This document shows, piece after piece, positions 47,052-56,730 of a stretch of DNA of 64,000 nucleotides; the first letter of the stretch is position 1, and every line of letters begins with the position of its first letter. The stretch comes from Paenibacillus azoreducens. Its GTDB lineage: Bacteria > Bacillota > Bacilli > Paenibacillales > Paenibacillaceae. The stretch lies in contig NZ_AP025343.1 in assembly GCF_021654775.1 (NCBI RefSeq), forward strand, positions 6,824,001-6,888,000, read 5' to 3'. The notes under the pieces are model-generated. The model saw nothing but the letters and a program-made list of their open reading frames with translations, did no database searches and was not told where the DNA came from. A program made the translations under genes and the position numbers.

Positions 47052-48217
47052 ACACTCCCGACAACCATCCCCAGCCGACCATCAAAGTCGGCAGGTGGAC
47101 CTCCGCCATCGGCCTGATCGGCATCGGCGTGATTATCTTACTGCAATTTAATCATGTTTTATCGTTTAATTCCTTGAAATATGTATGGCCTGTACTGCTC
47201 ATCCTGCTTGGCGTCGAAGTTGTGATCGCCAACATCATCTACTCCAATAGAAAGGTCCGGCTGGGCGGCTTCAGCGTAACCATAATGATTATCCTTCTGC
47301 TCGTCAGCGCGGCCCAGACTATGATTCCAAACTTGGGCACTTTGTTTAACCAAGGATACGTAAGCTCGGTTCACGGTGCAACAGAGATCGGCAGCAATAT
47401 CAAACGCGTTGAAATTGTCGTGGATCATGGAAAAGTCGACGTGACCGGTTCGGACAATGCCAAGGTAGCGTATGACGGCAAGTTCCGCTTCCATGACGCC
47501 TACAACCAGAAAGACGCGGACCGCATGATTGAAGAAAGATGGAAGGTTAATACGGAGGGTGATACGCTTGTCCTTTCGCTGAATGATAATTCGGTTTCAT
47601 TTATTAACATCGGATTCGGCATCGGGGAGGAGTATTTGAATGTTGAGGTCCCCAAAACGCTTGAAGTCGAAGTGCACACCAAAGACAACTCGATTAAAGG
47701 CAGAGAAATTGCTGCCGGGTTTACGGCCGTGACCACCAATGCTTCCATCACTTTGGAGCAAATTGAAGGCAGTGCCGCCGCAACAACAACCAATGCTTCC
47801 ATCACTTTGGAGCAGATTAAAGGCAATGCTTCAGCATCAACGACCAATGGATCCGTACGCGCGTCCGATATCGGCGGATCTGCACAGCTTAAATCATCCA
47901 ATGGCTCCATCACAGTGAATCAGATCGCTGGCGGATTAACAGCCAAAACGACGAACGGTTCCATCAAGGGCGTATCCGCTATTGGCGGCGATTGGAACTG
48001 CACCACTTCAAACGGCAGCTACTCACTGAACATTCCGGAGAATACCAGTGCCGAAATCAAAGCCCGCACAACCAATTCGTCCATCAAAGGCGATATACCT
48101 TGGAACCTTGAAGACGGCGACGAACGGGGTCACGCCAAGATTGGCGACGGTACTCACAAGATTGAGCTGGCCACCACCAACGGAAGCATTAAAGTGAATT
48201 ACGGAGACAAAGAATAA
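47048..48217 (+). CDS. LiaF-TM/DUF4097 beta-helix membrane protein
   Basis: The 389-residue protein has an N-terminal LiaF-like membrane domain (GLIGIGVIILLQFNHVLS, then YVWPVLLILLGVEVVIANII and a third helix) followed by a DUF4097 domain (~105-389). The latter is a repeat of short beta strands with TTNASITLEQI, TTNGSVRASDI, SNGSITVNQI and TTNGSIKG, as in adhesin-like beta-helices. By analogy with LiaF/YvlB proteins a role in envelope stress is likely (inference). It is the last gene of the operon. Confidence 0.85.
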   Translation: MNTPDNHPQPTIKVGRWTSAIGLIGIGVIILLQFNHVLSFNSLKYVWPVLLILLGVEVVIANIIYSNRKVRLGGFSVTIMIILLLVSAAQTMIPNLGTLFNQGYVSSVHGATEIGSNIKRVEIVVDHGKVDVTGSDNAKVAYDGKFRFHDAYNQKDADRMIEERWKVNTEGDTLVLSLNDNSVSFINIGFGIGEEYLNVEVPKTLEVEVHTKDNSIKGREIAAGFTAVTTNASITLEQIEGSAAATTTNASITLEQIKGNASASTTNGSVRASDIGGSAQLKSSNGSITVNQIAGGLTAKTTNGSIKGVSAIGGDWNCTTSNGSYSLNIPENTSAEIKARTTNSSIKGDIPWNLEDGDERGHAKIGDGTHKIELATTNGSIKVNYGDKE

Positions 48218-48234
48218 GCCTTGGGTTGGAATGA

Positions 48235-48268
48235 AGTGCTGCCGCTAACGGCAGCGCTTTTTATTTTT
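48235..48268 (+). terminator. Intrinsic terminator of the ECF operon
   Basis: GTGCTGCCG (48236-48244) pairs with CGGCAGCGC (48249-48257), followed by TTTTTATTTTT. Confidence 0.88.
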
Positions 48269-48343
48269 GGCTGAATCAATTCATAAGCAATTTGAAGAAA
48301 AAGAAAAATTCACAAAGTGGATGATGGGAAAATCGCAAAATAA

Positions 48344-48454
48344 AAGAAATTCTATCGATGCACCTTCTAAGGAGCCAGACCGCATTTAGCGGTAATTTCT
48401 CTTGCGATTATAGAACGCTTAAGCTCCGCTTAAAACTAACAATTCTATAATCTT
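48344..48454 (+). repeat. Structured repeat family R, copy R6
   Basis: It starts AAGAAATTCTATCGATGCAC. The 5' stem is AAGAAATT with AATTTCTCTT, different in sequence from R4 but still paired. The 3' hairpin is GATTATAGAA with TTCTATAATC (perfect). Confidence 0.86.
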
Positions 48455-48563
48455 AAGAAAAATTCTATCGATGCACCTTCTAAGAAGCCGGATCGCGGTT
48501 AGCGGTAATTTTTTTGCGATATCGGGACCCGTTTACCGGAAGGTTATACATTCTGATATCTAA
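48455..48563 (+). repeat. Structured repeat family R, copy R7
   Basis: It starts AAGAAAAATTCTATCGATGC. The 5' stem is AAAAATT with AATTTTT. The 3' hairpin is GATATCGGGA with TTCTGATATC, using two G-T pairs. Confidence 0.85.
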
Positions 48564-48683
48564 AGAAAAAATCTGCATCAAGATTCAATATCTTGATAAC
48601 CCGATTTTTGCTAATAAGGCCGGCTTGCAAAATCGCTCCTACGATGCTGATTCGTTTTTTTCCTGAACTCCTCTCCTGCTCGT

Positions 48684-48914
48684 TTATTCATCGACCAATT
48701 CCAATAAATAGTCGGTATATTCCTCCTCGCTCATTTTCGAAATCGCAGCAACCAGCTTATCCTGGGCTTGTTCGGCCGGCAGCTGCTCATAATCGGCTTT
48801 CTTTATCTTAGCCATCCGCGCCCGATATTCAGGCGTGCTGTTCTGCTCAATATATTGAATGACCTGCTGCAAAGGCATTTTCTTGAGCGTCCAGATACTG
48901 ATGTCATGACTCAA
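48684..48914 (-). CDS. Small acidic protein of unknown function
   Basis: The most likely start is TTG at 48914, with AAGGGGGAG six bases upstream, giving 76 residues beginning LSHDISIWTLKKMPLQQVIQ. The longer frame to 48980 has no ribosome site. The protein is hydrophilic, largely helical in appearance and ends EEEYTDYLLELVDE. No domain is recognised. The clean ribosome site and sensible composition support it as real. Confidence 0.6.
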   Translation of the reverse strand: MSHDISIWTLKKMPLQQVIQYIEQNSTPEYRARMAKIKKADYEQLPAEQAQDKLVAAISKMSEEEYTDYLLELVDE

Positions 48915-49766
48915 CTGATACTCCCCCTTTAACTTATAAACACCGCTTCTCCTATAGTGTCCGATCGCCAATGCACCCATTCCATGTTGTCAGCGTCATC
49001 GTCACCGCAGCTCTGATTATCGCAAGCATTCGCTTAGATTCAAGGCAGGCAATCACTTATTAAATCATGCCGGTTGATATAGAATATAGGATTGATCTTG
49101 AAGCGAATAGCTTGGATGGGTGGTAATGCGAATATTTCTGAAGTCAACATGGAAGGGAAAGAGTGCAAAAGTGCGGTTTTTCTTGATAAAATGGCTTCAC
49201 TTGTAGGAAACGCTTGCAAATCTGCAGGCTTTTTCGTCGATTTAGGCTAAAAGCGAAGATCCCTCTTAAATACTTGCACTTTCGCAACAATGATCCTCGT
49301 TTTTCAAAGGCGTATCAAAAATAAATGTACAATAAATCAATTTCATAATGAAAAATATTAAGGGTATTTCAACAGCGGCATTAATGAAATGGATTCTTGA
49401 ATTCGCTTTTTGGTTTTAGCAAAATCCTACATGACAAAAATGATTGGCTGATCGGCTGTTCCATCTGAAAAGTTGCAAAAGTACATCTATTTTAGCGTTC
49501 CAGGCAATGATGGCCAGAAAGCTTGCAAAAATACATCTTTTCCCCAGCTTTTAGGCATAAACAGACGATTCATGGTCAAATGGATGTACTTTCGCAACAA
49601 TTTTCCATTTCACGCTATGAAATGCCTGAAAAGGATGCACTTTCGCAACATTTTCCTGATCACATGATGACCTGTCTGAAAAAGCTTGCGTCCTGAATCA
49701 ATTTTATAATCGATCTATATCCCTCCACCCCAAAATGCCGCCTGTCCAGCTCCCTGCCGAAAAGCG
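48915..49766. other. Repeat-rich gene-free stretch downstream of ychF
   Basis: About 850 bases without a supported gene. It holds T3 repeat units (49155-49650) and an inverted repeat (ATTTCATAATG at 49340-49350 with CATTAATGAAAT at 49379-49390) resembling that upstream of upp. Confidence 0.6.
49155..49650. repeat. Repeat family T3 units
   Basis: AGTGCAAAAGTGCGGTTTTT, AACGCTTGCAAATCTGCAG, ACTTGCACTTTCGCAACA, GTTGCAAAAGTACATCTATT, CTTGCAAAAATACATCTTTT and GGATGCACTTTCGCAACA are present. Direct and reversed units alternate, so long hairpins are possible. Confidence 0.6.
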
Positions 49767-49793
49767 AAAAAAAGCCGCCCCTATTGCGGGCTG
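49767..49793 (-). terminator. Probable intrinsic terminator of ychF
   Basis: On the minus strand GCCCGCAATAGGGGCGGC is followed by TTTTTTT. A second inverted repeat (GCTGCACC with GGGTGCAGC) lies between it and the ychF stop. Confidence 0.65.
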
Positions 49794-49870
49794 CACCTCA
49801 TTGCCAATCACATGACTAACAATCGGGTGCAGCGCACTGTTGGGACAGCCCTTAAAGTCCATCTCTAGTA

Positions 49871-50971
49871 TTACACGTTAAAACGGAAATGCATTACATC
49901 CCCGTCAGCGACGACGTATTCTTTGCCCTCCAGGCGAAGCTGACCGCGCTCTTTGGCTGCGTTCATGCTGCCTGCGGCCAATAGATCATCATAAGAAACG
50001 ACCTCGGCGCGGATAAAACCACGCTCGAAATCCGTATGGATGACGCCCGCCGCCTGCGGCGCTTTGGTCCCCTTGCGGATCGTCCATGCACGCACTTCCT
50101 GAACGCCTGCCGTGAAGTACGTATACAAGCCAAGCAGACGGTAGGCCGCTTTAATGAGGCGATTCAAGCCGGATTCCTCCAGACCCATCTCCTCCAGGAA
50201 CATAGCTTTGTCTTCCCCTTCAAGCTCGGCGATTTCCGCCTCAACCTTGGCGCTGATCGGCACAACCTCGGCATTCTCCGCCGCGGCAAATTCTCTGACC
50301 TGCTGCACGTACGGATTGTTGTCCGCATCGGCTACTCCGTCTTCACTGAGGTTGGCCGCATAAAGAACCGGCTTCAGCGTAAGCAGATGCAAGTCGCGCA
50401 CGATAGCTTTCTCGTCATCGGACAGCTCCACGCTGCGCGCAGGCTGATCGTTGTACAGCGCTTCTTTTACACGCTCAAGCACGGCCACTTCCTGCTCGTA
50501 TTGCTTGTTGCCGCCCTTCATGTTTTTGCGGGCGCGTTCGATCCGTTTGTCGACGCTCTCCAGATCGGCCAGGATCAGCTCCAGATTGATGGTCTGGATG
50601 TCGCTGACAGGATTAACCTTGCCGTCGACATGGGTAATATTTTCGTCTTCAAAACATCTGACCACATGCACGATGGCGTCCACTTCACGGATATGGGCCA
50701 AAAATTTGTTGCCCAGCCCTTCGCCTTTGCTTGCGCCGCGCACGAGGCCGGCGATATCTACGAACTCAAAAGCGGTCGGAACCGTTTTGTTAGGCTGTAC
50801 AAGCTCTGTCAGCTTGTCCAGACGCTCATCCGGTACTTCCACCACGCCTACATTCGGGTCAATCGTACAAAACGGATAGTTGGCGGATTCCGCACCCGCC
50901 TGCGTAATCGCATTAAACAAAGTGGATTTGCCGACGTTCGGCAGTCCCACGATACCTGCTTTCAAAGCCAT
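49871..50971 (-). CDS. ychF: Redox-regulated ATPase YchF (Obg family)
   Basis: From the ATG at 50971 the protein has 366 residues, the standard length: P-loop [17 protein letters not shown], switch [19 protein letters not shown], the base-specificity motif YAANLSEDG (N-x-x-E, which favours ATP over GTP) and a C-terminal TGS domain ending [10 protein letters not shown]. Role: ribosome-associated ATPase linked to stress responses. The GTG at 50983 is an alternative start. Confidence 0.96.
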   Translation of the reverse strand: MALKAGIVGLPNVGKSTLFNAITQAGAESANYPFCTIDPNVGVVEVPDERLDKLTELVQPNKTVPTAFEFVDIAGLVRGASKGEGLGNKFLAHIREVDAIVHVVRCFEDENITHVDGKVNPVSDIQTINLELILADLESVDKRIERARKNMKGGNKQYEQEVAVLERVKEALYNDQPARSVELSDDEKAIVRDLHLLTLKPVLYAANLSEDGVADADNNPYVQQVREFAAAENAEVVPISAKVEAEIAELEGEDKAMFLEEMGLEESGLNRLIKAAYRLLGLYTYFTAGVQEVRAWTIRKGTKAPQAAGVIHTDFERGFIRAEVVSYDDLLAAGSMNAAKERGQLRLEGKEYVVADGDVMHFRFNV

Positions 50972-51443
50972 GGATGATGACACTCCTATTTCTTATTAGA
51001 ATGGGCTTGCACGCCTGAATTGAATCTATCAATAAAATGGATGTTTTTGCACCGAAAGGCACAATCCTCTCAATCCTACCCATTATATATTAGAACCTTG
51101 GGGGCATCAAGATAAGAGCAGGGTCACCCATCAGCCGGATCAACGGCTTTAAGAGGGTGTTCAAAAAGTCCGCTTTTGATCACGAAGTGAATTAGGAAGC
51201 AAGCTCGGCATCGAATCTTGAATTCAGCCGGGCCTTCCGGTGCTCACGTACCCCAATGTACGCTCCGCTCCTCAGTCCCTATCTTCATTCAACTGAAGCG
51301 TTTTGAAAAAACGCACATCGGAAGCATAAGCTTCGGTGCTGAAAACCGACCTTTTTGAACACGCACTTTAAGGCGGGCAAACGGTCCATCCCGTAAAATC
51401 GCGGCTCTCCCCAAAGATTCAATCTGCCAGCATCGGCTCCGGA
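50972..51443. other. Intergenic region between ychF and fni
   Basis: The stretch contains the intact M2 MITE (51157-51362). Nothing else is recognised. Confidence 0.55.
51157..51362. mobile_element. MITE family M2, copy 1 (206 bp), intact
   Basis: The inverted ends are GTGTTCAAAAAG and CTTTTTGAACAC. The interior has no ORF. It includes CGCTTTTGATCACGAAGTGA, the uninterrupted form of the site where R3-R4 are inserted in copy 2. No clear target duplication was seen. Confidence 0.75.
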
Positions 51444-52514
51444 CTACACCATGTTCCGCGCCAATCGCGTGGTTCCCCGAAGTGCCGCGATATCTGCCGC
51501 TCCGATGCCGAACATGGCCGTGCGAAGCTCGAATTCCACCTGCTCTAGAGCGGCATGCAGCGCTCCCTCAGATTCCACCGCCGGTCCCAGCACGCTGCGG
51601 CCAAATCCGGCCAGATCGGCTCCGAGCGCCAGCACTTTGGCAGCGTCCACGCCGCCCTTCAGACCCCCGCTGCCAATTAAACCGGCTTGCCGGGACACCT
51701 TTCGCACTTCAACGATGCACTCCGCCGTCGGGATGCCCCAGCCGGCAAAAGCCTCCGCCGCTGCCCGCCGTACCGCATCCTTATTCCGGAACTTCTCGAC
51801 CTGGCTCCACGAGGTGCCCCCGGCTCCGGCCACATCTATAAAATCCACTCCGGCCTGCAGCAGCCGTGATGCGGTCTCGCCGTCAATCCCCCAACCGACC
51901 TCTTTGACGCCGACCGGAACATGCATCTGCTTGCACACCTGTTCGATCCGTGACAACAAACCGCCAAAATCGGTATTGCCTTCAGGCTGAAATACCTCCT
52001 GCAGTCCGTTCAAGTGAAGTACCAGCATGTTGGCTCCGGCGATTTCGACCGCGCGGCGGCATTCATCCGCTCCAAAGCCGTAGTTGAGCTGAACCGCACC
52101 CAAATTGGCGATGACCGGAATCGTCGGGGCATGCTTGCGTACATGAAAGGTATCCGCCAGCTCTTCCCGTTCTACGGCCGCCCGGATTGAACCTACGCCC
52201 AAGGCCCAGCCGCGCTCCTCGGCAACCGCCGCCAGCCGTTCATTGATCAATCCCGTCGCTTTGCTTCCGCCCGTCATTGAGCTGATAAGCAGCGGAGTGC
52301 GTACTGGGATGTCCAAAAAAGATGTTTTCAGCGAGATCCCATTAAAATCCGTCTCCGGCAGCGCGTTATGCCGGAAACGGTATCTTTCCAGCCCGGACGT
52401 AATCCCCACGCCACCCACTTCTTCATTCAAACAAAGCCGCACATGTTCCATTTTCCGTTCACCCGTTGGCGCTTCCGGCAGAAGCGATCGGTTTCCGGCA
52501 ATTTTTCCGTCCAT
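51444..52514 (-). CDS. fni: Type 2 isopentenyl-diphosphate delta-isomerase
   Basis: The 356-residue protein (ATG at 52514, AAAGGGG seven bases upstream) has RLCLNEEV near the N-terminus, TPLLISSMTGGS, the VGVKEVGWGI lysine region, DVAGAGGTSWSQVE and the FMN-binding IGSGGLKGGVDAAKVLALGA. Role: FMN/NADPH-dependent interconversion of IPP and DMAPP. It sits beside a carotenoid-type desaturase, so isoprenoid supply is the shared theme. Confidence 0.94.
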   Translation of the reverse strand: MDGKIAGNRSLLPEAPTGERKMEHVRLCLNEEVGGVGITSGLERYRFRHNALPETDFNGISLKTSFLDIPVRTPLLISSMTGGSKATGLINERLAAVAEERGWALGVGSIRAAVEREELADTFHVRKHAPTIPVIANLGAVQLNYGFGADECRRAVEIAGANMLVLHLNGLQEVFQPEGNTDFGGLLSRIEQVCKQMHVPVGVKEVGWGIDGETASRLLQAGVDFIDVAGAGGTSWSQVEKFRNKDAVRRAAAEAFAGWGIPTAECIVEVRKVSRQAGLIGSGGLKGGVDAAKVLALGADLAGFGRSVLGPAVESEGALHAALEQVEFELRTAMFGIGAADIAALRGTTRLARNMV

Positions 52515-52599
52515 TACGTGACCCCTTTCCACACTAATTCCGGTTTATCAAACCAACCTATTTAAGAACAAACATCCGTCCAATAATCTTAAAAACATA

Positions 52600-54078
52600 T
52601 TATACCTTATATGCATCGATATATTCACCTACAAGTCTGCCCGCAAGCGTCACAAGCGGCGTGCTGCCGCCGAAATAACCGATCCCGCCGACAAACCAGA
52701 GCCCCTCCACATCCTTGCTGCGGTGGCCCGGACGAAAAAAAGTTTGCCTTAGCGAATTGTAGGATATGCCATAAGCGGACCCTTTATAGGCCAGCGTGTC
52801 GGCCGCAATATTCTGCGGGGTGTAAAGCTCCACAACATCGTATTTATCAATATCGGTTAGTCCATAGTTTTGGAGATCGGACAAGATGTTTTCACCGTAT
52901 GATTTCGCTTCCTTCTCCCAGTCGGTCAAGGGAGTCAGATACGGCACTTTGGCTGAAATATACAGGTTGCTGCTGCCTTCCGGAGCCAGTCCCTTTTCGG
53001 AATAGCCCGAATAGCAAACATACAAAGCGGGATGACGCGGAGGCTGCCCGTACTCGAAAATCTCCTGAAATTCCCTGGTATAAGATTCCGGAAAAAAGAT
53101 CGTATGATGCAGCAGCTTGCTGTATTGACGGGGTACGCCGGCGAGCAAAACAAAGCTTGAATGCGAAAGCTTGTAACTTCTGATTTTGTCGTCGCGCATG
53201 GAAGGACGGTCCTTCTCGTCGAGCAAATCCCGGTTCATCGTCAGCAGGTCGCCGGCCGCAATCACCGTATCGGTCCCGTAAAATCCGCTGTCGCTCTCAA
53301 CCCCGGCTACTCTGCCTTTACGAACTGCAATATGCTTTGCTTCCGATCCGGTTATGATCTCCACTCCGAGCTCCAACGCAAGCCTGACCATCGCTTCGAC
53401 TATCGAATACGTTCCCCCGCGAACTCCGTGAACCCCCATCCGGGCCTCCACGTGACCAAGCAGGGCAAATATGGATGGCGACTGCTGCGGCGAGGAGCCG
53501 GCAACCGTCGAATATCGGCTGAGCATGGCCAGCGTATTGGGATGATTGAAATACCGCCGAAGCAGGCTCTGCAAGGAAGTCGCCGGCCTGGCTCGCAGAA
53601 AATTGCGCAGCATCGCCGGATTTGCCCTTTCCTTCCAGTTTGAAAGCAAGCGGTTCATGAAATGCTCCTCTGACAGCTGATACAGCTCGGCGGATTCCCG
53701 CAGGAAACTTTCATATTGAAGTGCATCGGTCGGACTGAAGGTCGATATTTGATCTTTCATTTTTTCGGCGTCCCTGCTCATGTCCACAACGGATCCGTCT
53801 GCAAAAATATTCCTTGATCGCGGTTCCAGTTCGTATAATCCGATATAATCCTCCAGGTCTGCCCCCGCCTTTTCGAAGAGGCTGCGGAACATATGCGGCA
53901 TCGTAATCGAACTGAGGCCACGGTCGAACGTATATCCTTCCCTTTGGATGCGCTGCAGCTTCCCGCCCGGCGCTTGCTGGCGTTCAAGCACTTTAACCTT
54001 CCAGCCTTTGGAAGCAAGGATAATTGCACAAGCCAATCCGCCAAACCCCGCACCGATCACAACGGCTTGATGTCTCAT
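52600..54078 (-). CDS. Phytoene/diapophytoene desaturase-family FAD oxidoreductase
   Basis: The 492-residue protein has the N-terminal dinucleotide motif VVIGAGFGGLACAIILASKG, the CrtI-type ERQQAPGGKLQRIQREGYTF, GGTYSIVEAMVRLALELG, and the C-terminal FAD motif LWFVGGIGYFGGSTPLVTLA. Role: desaturation or oxidation of a C30/C40 isoprenoid. No crtM/crtB synthase is in the window, so a role in full carotenoid synthesis is not shown. It may act on a scavenged or distant-gene product. Confidence 0.85.
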   Translation of the reverse strand: MRHQAVVIGAGFGGLACAIILASKGWKVKVLERQQAPGGKLQRIQREGYTFDRGLSSITMPHMFRSLFEKAGADLEDYIGLYELEPRSRNIFADGSVVDMSRDAEKMKDQISTFSPTDALQYESFLRESAELYQLSEEHFMNRLLSNWKERANPAMLRNFLRARPATSLQSLLRRYFNHPNTLAMLSRYSTVAGSSPQQSPSIFALLGHVEARMGVHGVRGGTYSIVEAMVRLALELGVEIITGSEAKHIAVRKGRVAGVESDSGFYGTDTVIAAGDLLTMNRDLLDEKDRPSMRDDKIRSYKLSHSSFVLLAGVPRQYSKLLHHTIFFPESYTREFQEIFEYGQPPRHPALYVCYSGYSEKGLAPEGSSNLYISAKVPYLTPLTDWEKEAKSYGENILSDLQNYGLTDIDKYDVVELYTPQNIAADTLAYKGSAYGISYNSLRQTFFRPGHRSKDVEGLWFVGGIGYFGGSTPLVTLAGRLVGEYIDAYKV

Positions 54079-54229
54079 GTATACCGCCCGCCTTTCCTAA
54101 CCAAGGTTCGTTCCCCCGTCTGTTATACAATCGCTCCAAATGCCCGCAAACAAACCAACCAACAAAACACATTAACCAGATAATACCAGTCATAAAGGAA
54201 AGCGTAAATACAAAAAGACACATACATAC

Positions 54230-54267
54230 GGCAAAAAGGCGCTCCGCACAAAGCAGAACGCCTTTTG
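54230..54267 (-). terminator. Intrinsic terminator of cls
   Basis: AAAAGGCG (54234-54241) pairs with CGCCTTTT (54259-54266); on the minus strand CGCCTTTTTGCC follows. Confidence 0.82.
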
Positions 54268-54348
54268 ACCGTATCCGTTATTTCTTACGAACGATGATTG
54301 CATCCAATGATTGCGGCAAACCATATCATAGGCCGGGCGCGGGCCCTG

Positions 54349-55854
54349 CTACAAAAGCGGGGACATTAGGCGGGCCAGCGATTCCAGAAAACGCTCGGAT
54401 ATCTTTTTCTTCATAACCTTGTCCATCATAATCTGCTTCGCGTAGCTGAGATCACGCTCGAAATCAGCCATGATCCGCTGAACGCTGTCGGTCTGCACCA
54501 AAAGCGCGTTAACCTCGAAATTCAGGTGAAAGCTGCGCATGTCCATATTGGCCGTGCCGATCGTCGCTACTTCCCCATCAATAACCAGCAGTTTGGAATG
54601 CAGGAAGCCTTTTTCGTATTCGTAAATTTTGACGCCCACATCCAAAAGCGCCGGAAAATAGGAATGGGATGCCAGAAACGGCAGCCATTTATCCGGTTTG
54701 GCAGGGAACAAAATACGGACATCCAGGCCCGACATGGCGGCAACGCGCAGCGAGGTCAAAATATCTTCGTCAGGTATGAAGTAAGGCGTAGCCAACCAGA
54801 CCGATTTTTGCGCGGAAGTAATCATGGAGAAAAAAATATTTTTGAGCACGCGGCGGTCATTATCGGGTCCGCTTGGGATAATCTGCACGGCGCCGTTGTT
54901 ATGCCCGGACCTAAGCGGCGATAGATATTCGGCTTCCGTTACCTTTTCGTCTGTCATATAATGCCAATCCTGCAGAAAAATGGTTTGCAGCGTTCTGACG
55001 GCCTCTCCCCTGACGGACATATGCGTGTCGCGCCAAAATCCGTACGTGGAGCTGCGGCTCAAATACTCATCCCCTACGTTCAGGCCGCCGATGAAACCGA
55101 CGTTTCCGTCAATGACCACGATTTTACGATGATTGCGAAAATTTACCCTGGACAGAAAAAACGCCTTGGAGCTTCCGTAAGCGGCCACTTTCACTCCCGC
55201 ATTCGACATTTCCTGCAAAAAGGATTTAGGCAGCTGCATGCTGCCCCAGGCATCGTACATAAAACGAACGTGAACGCCTGCCCTGGCCTTCTCGATCAAA
55301 ATTTGCTGAATCCGTGAACCGATATCGTCGGCGCGGTAGATATAATATTCCATATGAATATGATGCCTGGCCTTTTGCAGCTCATGCAGCAGCGTGGAAA
55401 AGGTCTCCTGCCCGTTGGTCAGGATTTTGGTTTCGCTCGAAAACGAAATGGGCGTCCGCGCAAGCCTTTGCGACAAGCGCATCAACTGCTGCTGCGTCGG
55501 ACTGTATTCCGATAGTCCCTGCTGACCGCGCGCACTCTCCTCTTCCAGCTTTTCGTAAATCTTCGAATCCTGCTCGGCTTTTTTATCGAACTTGCGGCGC
55601 TTGAAATAGTTTTGTCCGAACAAAAGATAAAAAAACAGCCCCACGACCGGCACCAGCGCAAGCAATAAAATCCAGGCCATGGTTGAGGAAGGGTTCCTGT
55701 TTTCCATAAATATCATAAAACCAAGCGATACGACGGTCATCGTAGAGAAAATACTGACGATCGTACCTGCGGTTTTGCCGAAAAAGCCGAAGCCGAAATA
55801 ATACAATGCAAATGATAAAGCTGCCACCAATACAGTCAGTATTGCTTTTCTCAT
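54349..55854 (-). CDS. cls: Cardiolipin synthase (phospholipase D family)
   Basis: From the ATG at 55854 (GAGGG five bases upstream) the protein has 501 residues. It has two N-terminal membrane helices (LTVLVAALSFALYYFGFGFF and a second near residues 40-60) and two HKD motifs: FRNHRKIVVIDGNVGFIGG and FLHSKLLVIDGEVATIGTAN. Role: joins two phosphatidylglycerols to cardiolipin at the membrane. Length is standard. Confidence 0.95.
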   Translation of the reverse strand: MRKAILTVLVAALSFALYYFGFGFFGKTAGTIVSIFSTMTVVSLGFMIFMENRNPSSTMAWILLLALVPVVGLFFYLLFGQNYFKRRKFDKKAEQDSKIYEKLEEESARGQQGLSEYSPTQQQLMRLSQRLARTPISFSSETKILTNGQETFSTLLHELQKARHHIHMEYYIYRADDIGSRIQQILIEKARAGVHVRFMYDAWGSMQLPKSFLQEMSNAGVKVAAYGSSKAFFLSRVNFRNHRKIVVIDGNVGFIGGLNVGDEYLSRSSTYGFWRDTHMSVRGEAVRTLQTIFLQDWHYMTDEKVTEAEYLSPLRSGHNNGAVQIIPSGPDNDRRVLKNIFFSMITSAQKSVWLATPYFIPDEDILTSLRVAAMSGLDVRILFPAKPDKWLPFLASHSYFPALLDVGVKIYEYEKGFLHSKLLVIDGEVATIGTANMDMRSFHLNFEVNALLVQTDSVQRIMADFERDLSYAKQIMMDKVMKKKISERFLESLARLMSPLL

Positions 55855-56062
55855 ATCTTCCCTCACTTTTATATCGCTTTGATCGCAAAGGTTATGCATA
55901 TTCAGCTAGCAAGCTATATTCTACATGAACAAACCCAATCTTCCTATAGATTACCGGCAAAAAAACAGCATTTGATAAAATTTCAAGTAAGATCCTGACG
56001 AAAAAAACAGAAAAAAGCAGAAACTTTTAAAATCCCATTTCAAAAGTTCTGTTTCGTAGCCC

Positions 56063-56115
56063 TTGACAGGAAAATCATTTCGTGAAAAAATATTACCTAA
56101 CGAACGTTAGTTAGT
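56063..56115 (+). promoter_or_regulatory. Promoter and TetR-type operator of the SMR operon
   Basis: TTGACA at 56063-56068 is a good -35; an A/T-rich -10 follows. The palindrome CTAACGAACGTTAGTTAG (56096-56113) overlaps the expected start region, directly before the tetR ribosome site GTGGAGG. It is the obvious autorepression site. Confidence 0.65.
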
Positions 56116-56132
56116 TAAGTGGAGGCGATGAT

Positions 56133-56717
56133 ATGAATGCAAAACGCTCGCTTTTGGATACCGCGCTTACCCATTTTGCACGCGAAGGTTATGAAGGAGC
56201 TTCCCTGCAAAAAATAGCTGAGGACGTCGGGATTAAAAAACCTTCCATATACGCTCATTTCAAAGGGAAAGATGATCTGTTCCTCTGTTCGCTGAAAAAT
56301 GCCCTGAAAGAAGAAAAACGGCGGATTGTCCGCTATTTCTTCAGCCGGAGAAACCTGCCGCTGGAAAAAAGCCTTTTCGAGATGCTGGAATTTCTGCAAG
56401 AGGAATATACCCGCAGCAGCGAAAGCAAATTCGTGCTCCGGATGTCCTTTTTCCCGCCTTCTGCCCTCTATGATGAGGTCATGGAGCTCATCCTGCCATT
56501 CATTGATTCCATGGAAAGACGAGTGATCCAATTAATGGAGCAGGCTCAGGCGGAGGGATCGGTAACCATCTGCGATCCGGAGGATGCCGCGGTTGCTTAT
56601 ATGACGCTTACGGACGGCATTCTTGTAGAGATGGTATACGGAGGGGTTGCGAGTTCGAAGCGGCGGCTGAAGGCAGCCTGGCCTATTTTCTGGGCCGGGG
56701 TTCAAGCTTCCAAATGA
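56133..56717 (+). CDS. TetR/AcrR-family regulator of the SMR pair
   Basis: The 194-residue protein has the TetR helix-turn-helix (ALTHFAREGYEGASLQKIAE followed by DVGIKKPSIYAHFKGKDDLF, residues ~11-50) and a variable ligand domain. By position it controls itself and the two SMR genes 184 bases downstream. The ATG at 56133 has GGAGG eight bases upstream. Confidence 0.9.
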   Translation: MNAKRSLLDTALTHFAREGYEGASLQKIAEDVGIKKPSIYAHFKGKDDLFLCSLKNALKEEKRRIVRYFFSRRNLPLEKSLFEMLEFLQEEYTRSSESKFVLRMSFFPPSALYDEVMELILPFIDSMERRVIQLMEQAQAEGSVTICDPEDAAVAYMTLTDGILVEMVYGGVASSKRRLKAAWPIFWAGVQASK

Positions 56718-56730
56718 TATGAAGAGTAAA

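Larger units (their letters stand above)
48269..48683. other. Intergenic region with repeats R6 and R7
   Basis: The stretch is mostly two head-to-tail copies of the structured repeat, plus AAAGAAAAAATCTGCATC at ~48563, which may be the start of a third, decayed copy. No gene is supported. Confidence 0.6.
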
